A stretch of 6,662 nucleotides of DNA from Muribaculaceae bacterium. Lineage in GTDB: Bacteria > Bacteroidota > Bacteroidia > Bacteroidales > Muribaculaceae. Positions 5,937 to 6,662 of this stretch are shown here, piece by piece. The notes beneath the pieces are model-generated. The model ran no database searches, was not told the origin of the DNA, and saw only the letters and a program-made list of their open reading frames with translations. The stretch covers positions 1 through 6,662 of the forward strand of contig JAIDBM010000097.1 in NCBI GenBank assembly GCA_029056365.1. Direction: 5' to 3'. Made by a program: the position numbers and the translations under genes. Numbering within the stretch: the stretch's first letter is position 1; the number at the start of each line of letters is the position of its first letter.

Positions 5937-6517
5937 GAGTCACCTCCTTTTCTGTTTATGCGCTTATGGTAATTCCGCAGGTGTATCCATCCGGCCACAC
6001 CGCCGGCCACGATGTAGAGTATCGGATTCGAAACCACGGGCCATTTCGACCAGATCAGCAGAGCCACCGCCACCGGTATCCACAAAGTACGCCAGTTTAT
6101 GCCGGCGGCTTTGGCCGAGGTGATTACCGGAGCTACAATCAAGGCCACCACGGCCGGCCGTATGCCTTTGAATATTGCCGCCAGTGTAGGATTGCCGGTT
6201 ATCAGGTCAGGTGTAAGGAACATGGCTATTGCCAGTATGATTATAAAACTCGGGGCAATGGTGCCGAGTGCGGCCGATGCGCTGCCCTTGAATCCGCGCA
6301 GCCGGTCGCCTACTGCCACCGAAATGTTTACAGCCAGGATTCCAGGCATCGACTGGGCCAGCGCCAGAAGGTCGAGAAAGTCGGACCGGTCTATCCAATG
6401 GCGTTTGTCGACTATTTCGCGCTCGATGATGCTGATCATGGCCCATCCGCCGCCGAAAGTAAAAGCACCTATTTTAAAGAATGTCGAAAAAAGTTTTAAC
6501 AGCATGAGCAGATTCAT
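5933..6517 (-). CDS. chrA: Short CHR (chromate transporter family) subunit, first of pair
   Basis: This 194-residue single-domain CHR membrane protein is the partner of the adjacent downstream subunit. Family marks are FFKIGAFTFGGGWAMI (residues 13-28), LALAQSMPGILAVNISVAVG (51-70), the helix IAPSFIIILAIAMFL (87-101), GIRPAVVALIVAPVI (118-132) and a last hydrophobic stretch around 166-178, followed by a short basic tail (HKRINRK, 184-190) likely in the cytoplasm. Where its partner has PGP, this one has PGI, so the two subunits are not interchangeable copies. I choose the ATG at 6517 because CHR homology begins there. An ATG at 6505 (residue 5) is also possible and would leave a more normal leader after the predicted promoter. 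The frame stays open to an ATG at 6601, but those 28 codons run through the promoter-like sequence and do not resemble the family. It overlaps the next gene by four bases. The transported substrate is not known. Confidence 0.88.
   Translation of the reverse strand: MNLLMLLKLFSTFFKIGAFTFGGGWAMISIIEREIVDKRHWIDRSDFLDLLALAQSMPGILAVNISVAVGDRLRGFKGSASAALGTIAPSFIIILAIAMFLTPDLITGNPTLAAIFKGIRPAVVALIVAPVITSAKAAGINWRTLWIPVAVALLIWSKWPVVSNPILYIVAGGVAGWIHLRNYHKRINRKGGDS
5939..5950 (-). promoter_or_regulatory. Near-perfect Shine-Dalgarno sequence for the second CHR gene
   Basis: The minus strand reads AAAGGAGGTGAC, matching the usual complement of the 16S rRNA 3' end over about ten bases. The GGAGG core ends 6 bases before the ATG at 5936. 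It lies in the last codons of the upstream CHR gene (encoding Lys-Gly-Gly-Asp). None of the other six starts in the window has anything similar, which is normal for Bacteroidetes and makes this one stand out. Confidence 0.6.
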
Positions 6518-6527
6518 GAATTTGCTG

Positions 6528-6560
6528 CAAAGTTCGGTATTTTTTTGCGAACAGCCAAAA
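6528..6560 (-). promoter_or_regulatory. Bacteroidetes-type promoter of the CHR-CHR-folC unit
   Basis: On the minus strand TTTTG (6560-6556) is followed by a 20-base spacer and GAACTTTG (6535-6528). This fits the Bacteroidetes pattern TTTG, 19-21 bases, TAnnTTTG, with one mismatch at the first base of the -7 box. The box ends 10 bases before the ATG at 6517, so the leader would be only about 4-6 bases, or about 16 bases if translation starts at 6505. It is the only promoter in the window with both elements at good spacing. Confidence 0.55.
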
Positions 6561-6597
6561 TGAAAAAGCAATGACCCGTATTTGAGCCACGGCTCTT

Positions 6598-6662
6598 TCA
6601 TTTAAAAAAGTCTTGTGCTTCCGAAAAGCCTGTTATTTTATAGCGGGGAAAGTCTGAATGGG
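6598..6662 (-). CDS. Possible C-terminal end of an unknown gene entering from the right edge
   Basis: On the minus strand a frame is open from the window edge for 20 codons and ends at a TGA at 6600-6598. It encodes a tail ending KITGFSEAQDFFK. The composition is protein-like, but twenty open codons are expected by chance in more than a third of frames, and I recognise no family. If real, it would be the gene upstream of the CHR pair on the same strand. Otherwise 6561-6662 is simply upstream noncoding DNA. Confidence 0.25.
   Translation of the reverse strand, partial: HSDFPRYKITGFSEAQDFFK

Noticed and set aside
6518..6601. 28-residue N-terminal extension of the first CHR protein from ATG at 6601
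   Set aside because: It spans the promoter-like sequence and A/T-rich noncoding-looking DNA, and it has no resemblance to CHR N-termini. The ATGA contact with the possible upstream tail at 6598-6601 is noted but rests on a tail that is itself doubtful.

Overview
This looks like ordinary chromosomal backbone of a Bacteroidales-type bacterium, perhaps a gut Muribaculaceae or a relative; family level is a guess. Three things support this. Three start regions carry or nearly carry the Bacteroidetes -7 element TAnnTTTG. Most start codons lack a Shine-Dalgarno sequence. The protein variants (the DTGHN form of FolC, the RAALVNDAG form of the sodium:amino-acid symporter, a split pair of short CHR proteins) are those I associate with this phylum. 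I see no insertion sequence, CRISPR array, tRNA, rRNA or phage gene.

The layout is three transcription units. On the left, a minus-strand unit runs leftward: an AGCS-family sodium:alanine/glycine symporter (737-2146), then 23 bases later lgt (1-713, GTG start, C-terminus cut by the window edge), which makes the first lipid modification of lipoproteins. A 109-base divergent intergenic region (2147-2255) carries opposed -7 boxes and a small inverted repeat. It drives the symporter leftward and a plus-strand pair rightward: a YihY/BrkB-family membrane protein (2256-3683) and, 13 bases on, ridA (3697-4071), which clears reactive enamine/imine intermediates.

On the right, a tightly coupled minus-strand unit runs from a promoter near 6528-6560 through two short CHR (chromate transporter family) subunits (5933-6517 and 5364-5936, ATGA overlap) into folC (4055-5362), which begins one base after the second CHR stop codon. 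folC meets ridA tail to tail and the two coding regions overlap by 17 bases. The intrinsic terminator that would end the YihY-ridA transcript lies inside the folC coding sequence, at 4116-4143.

The genes are housekeeping or transport functions: lipoprotein maturation, amino-acid uptake, metabolite damage control, folate polyglutamylation and anion export. No single pathway links them. The more unusual signals are regulatory: the terminator embedded in folC, and one near-perfect Shine-Dalgarno sequence before the second CHR gene in a window where the other starts have none. I found no convincing new multi-gene system.
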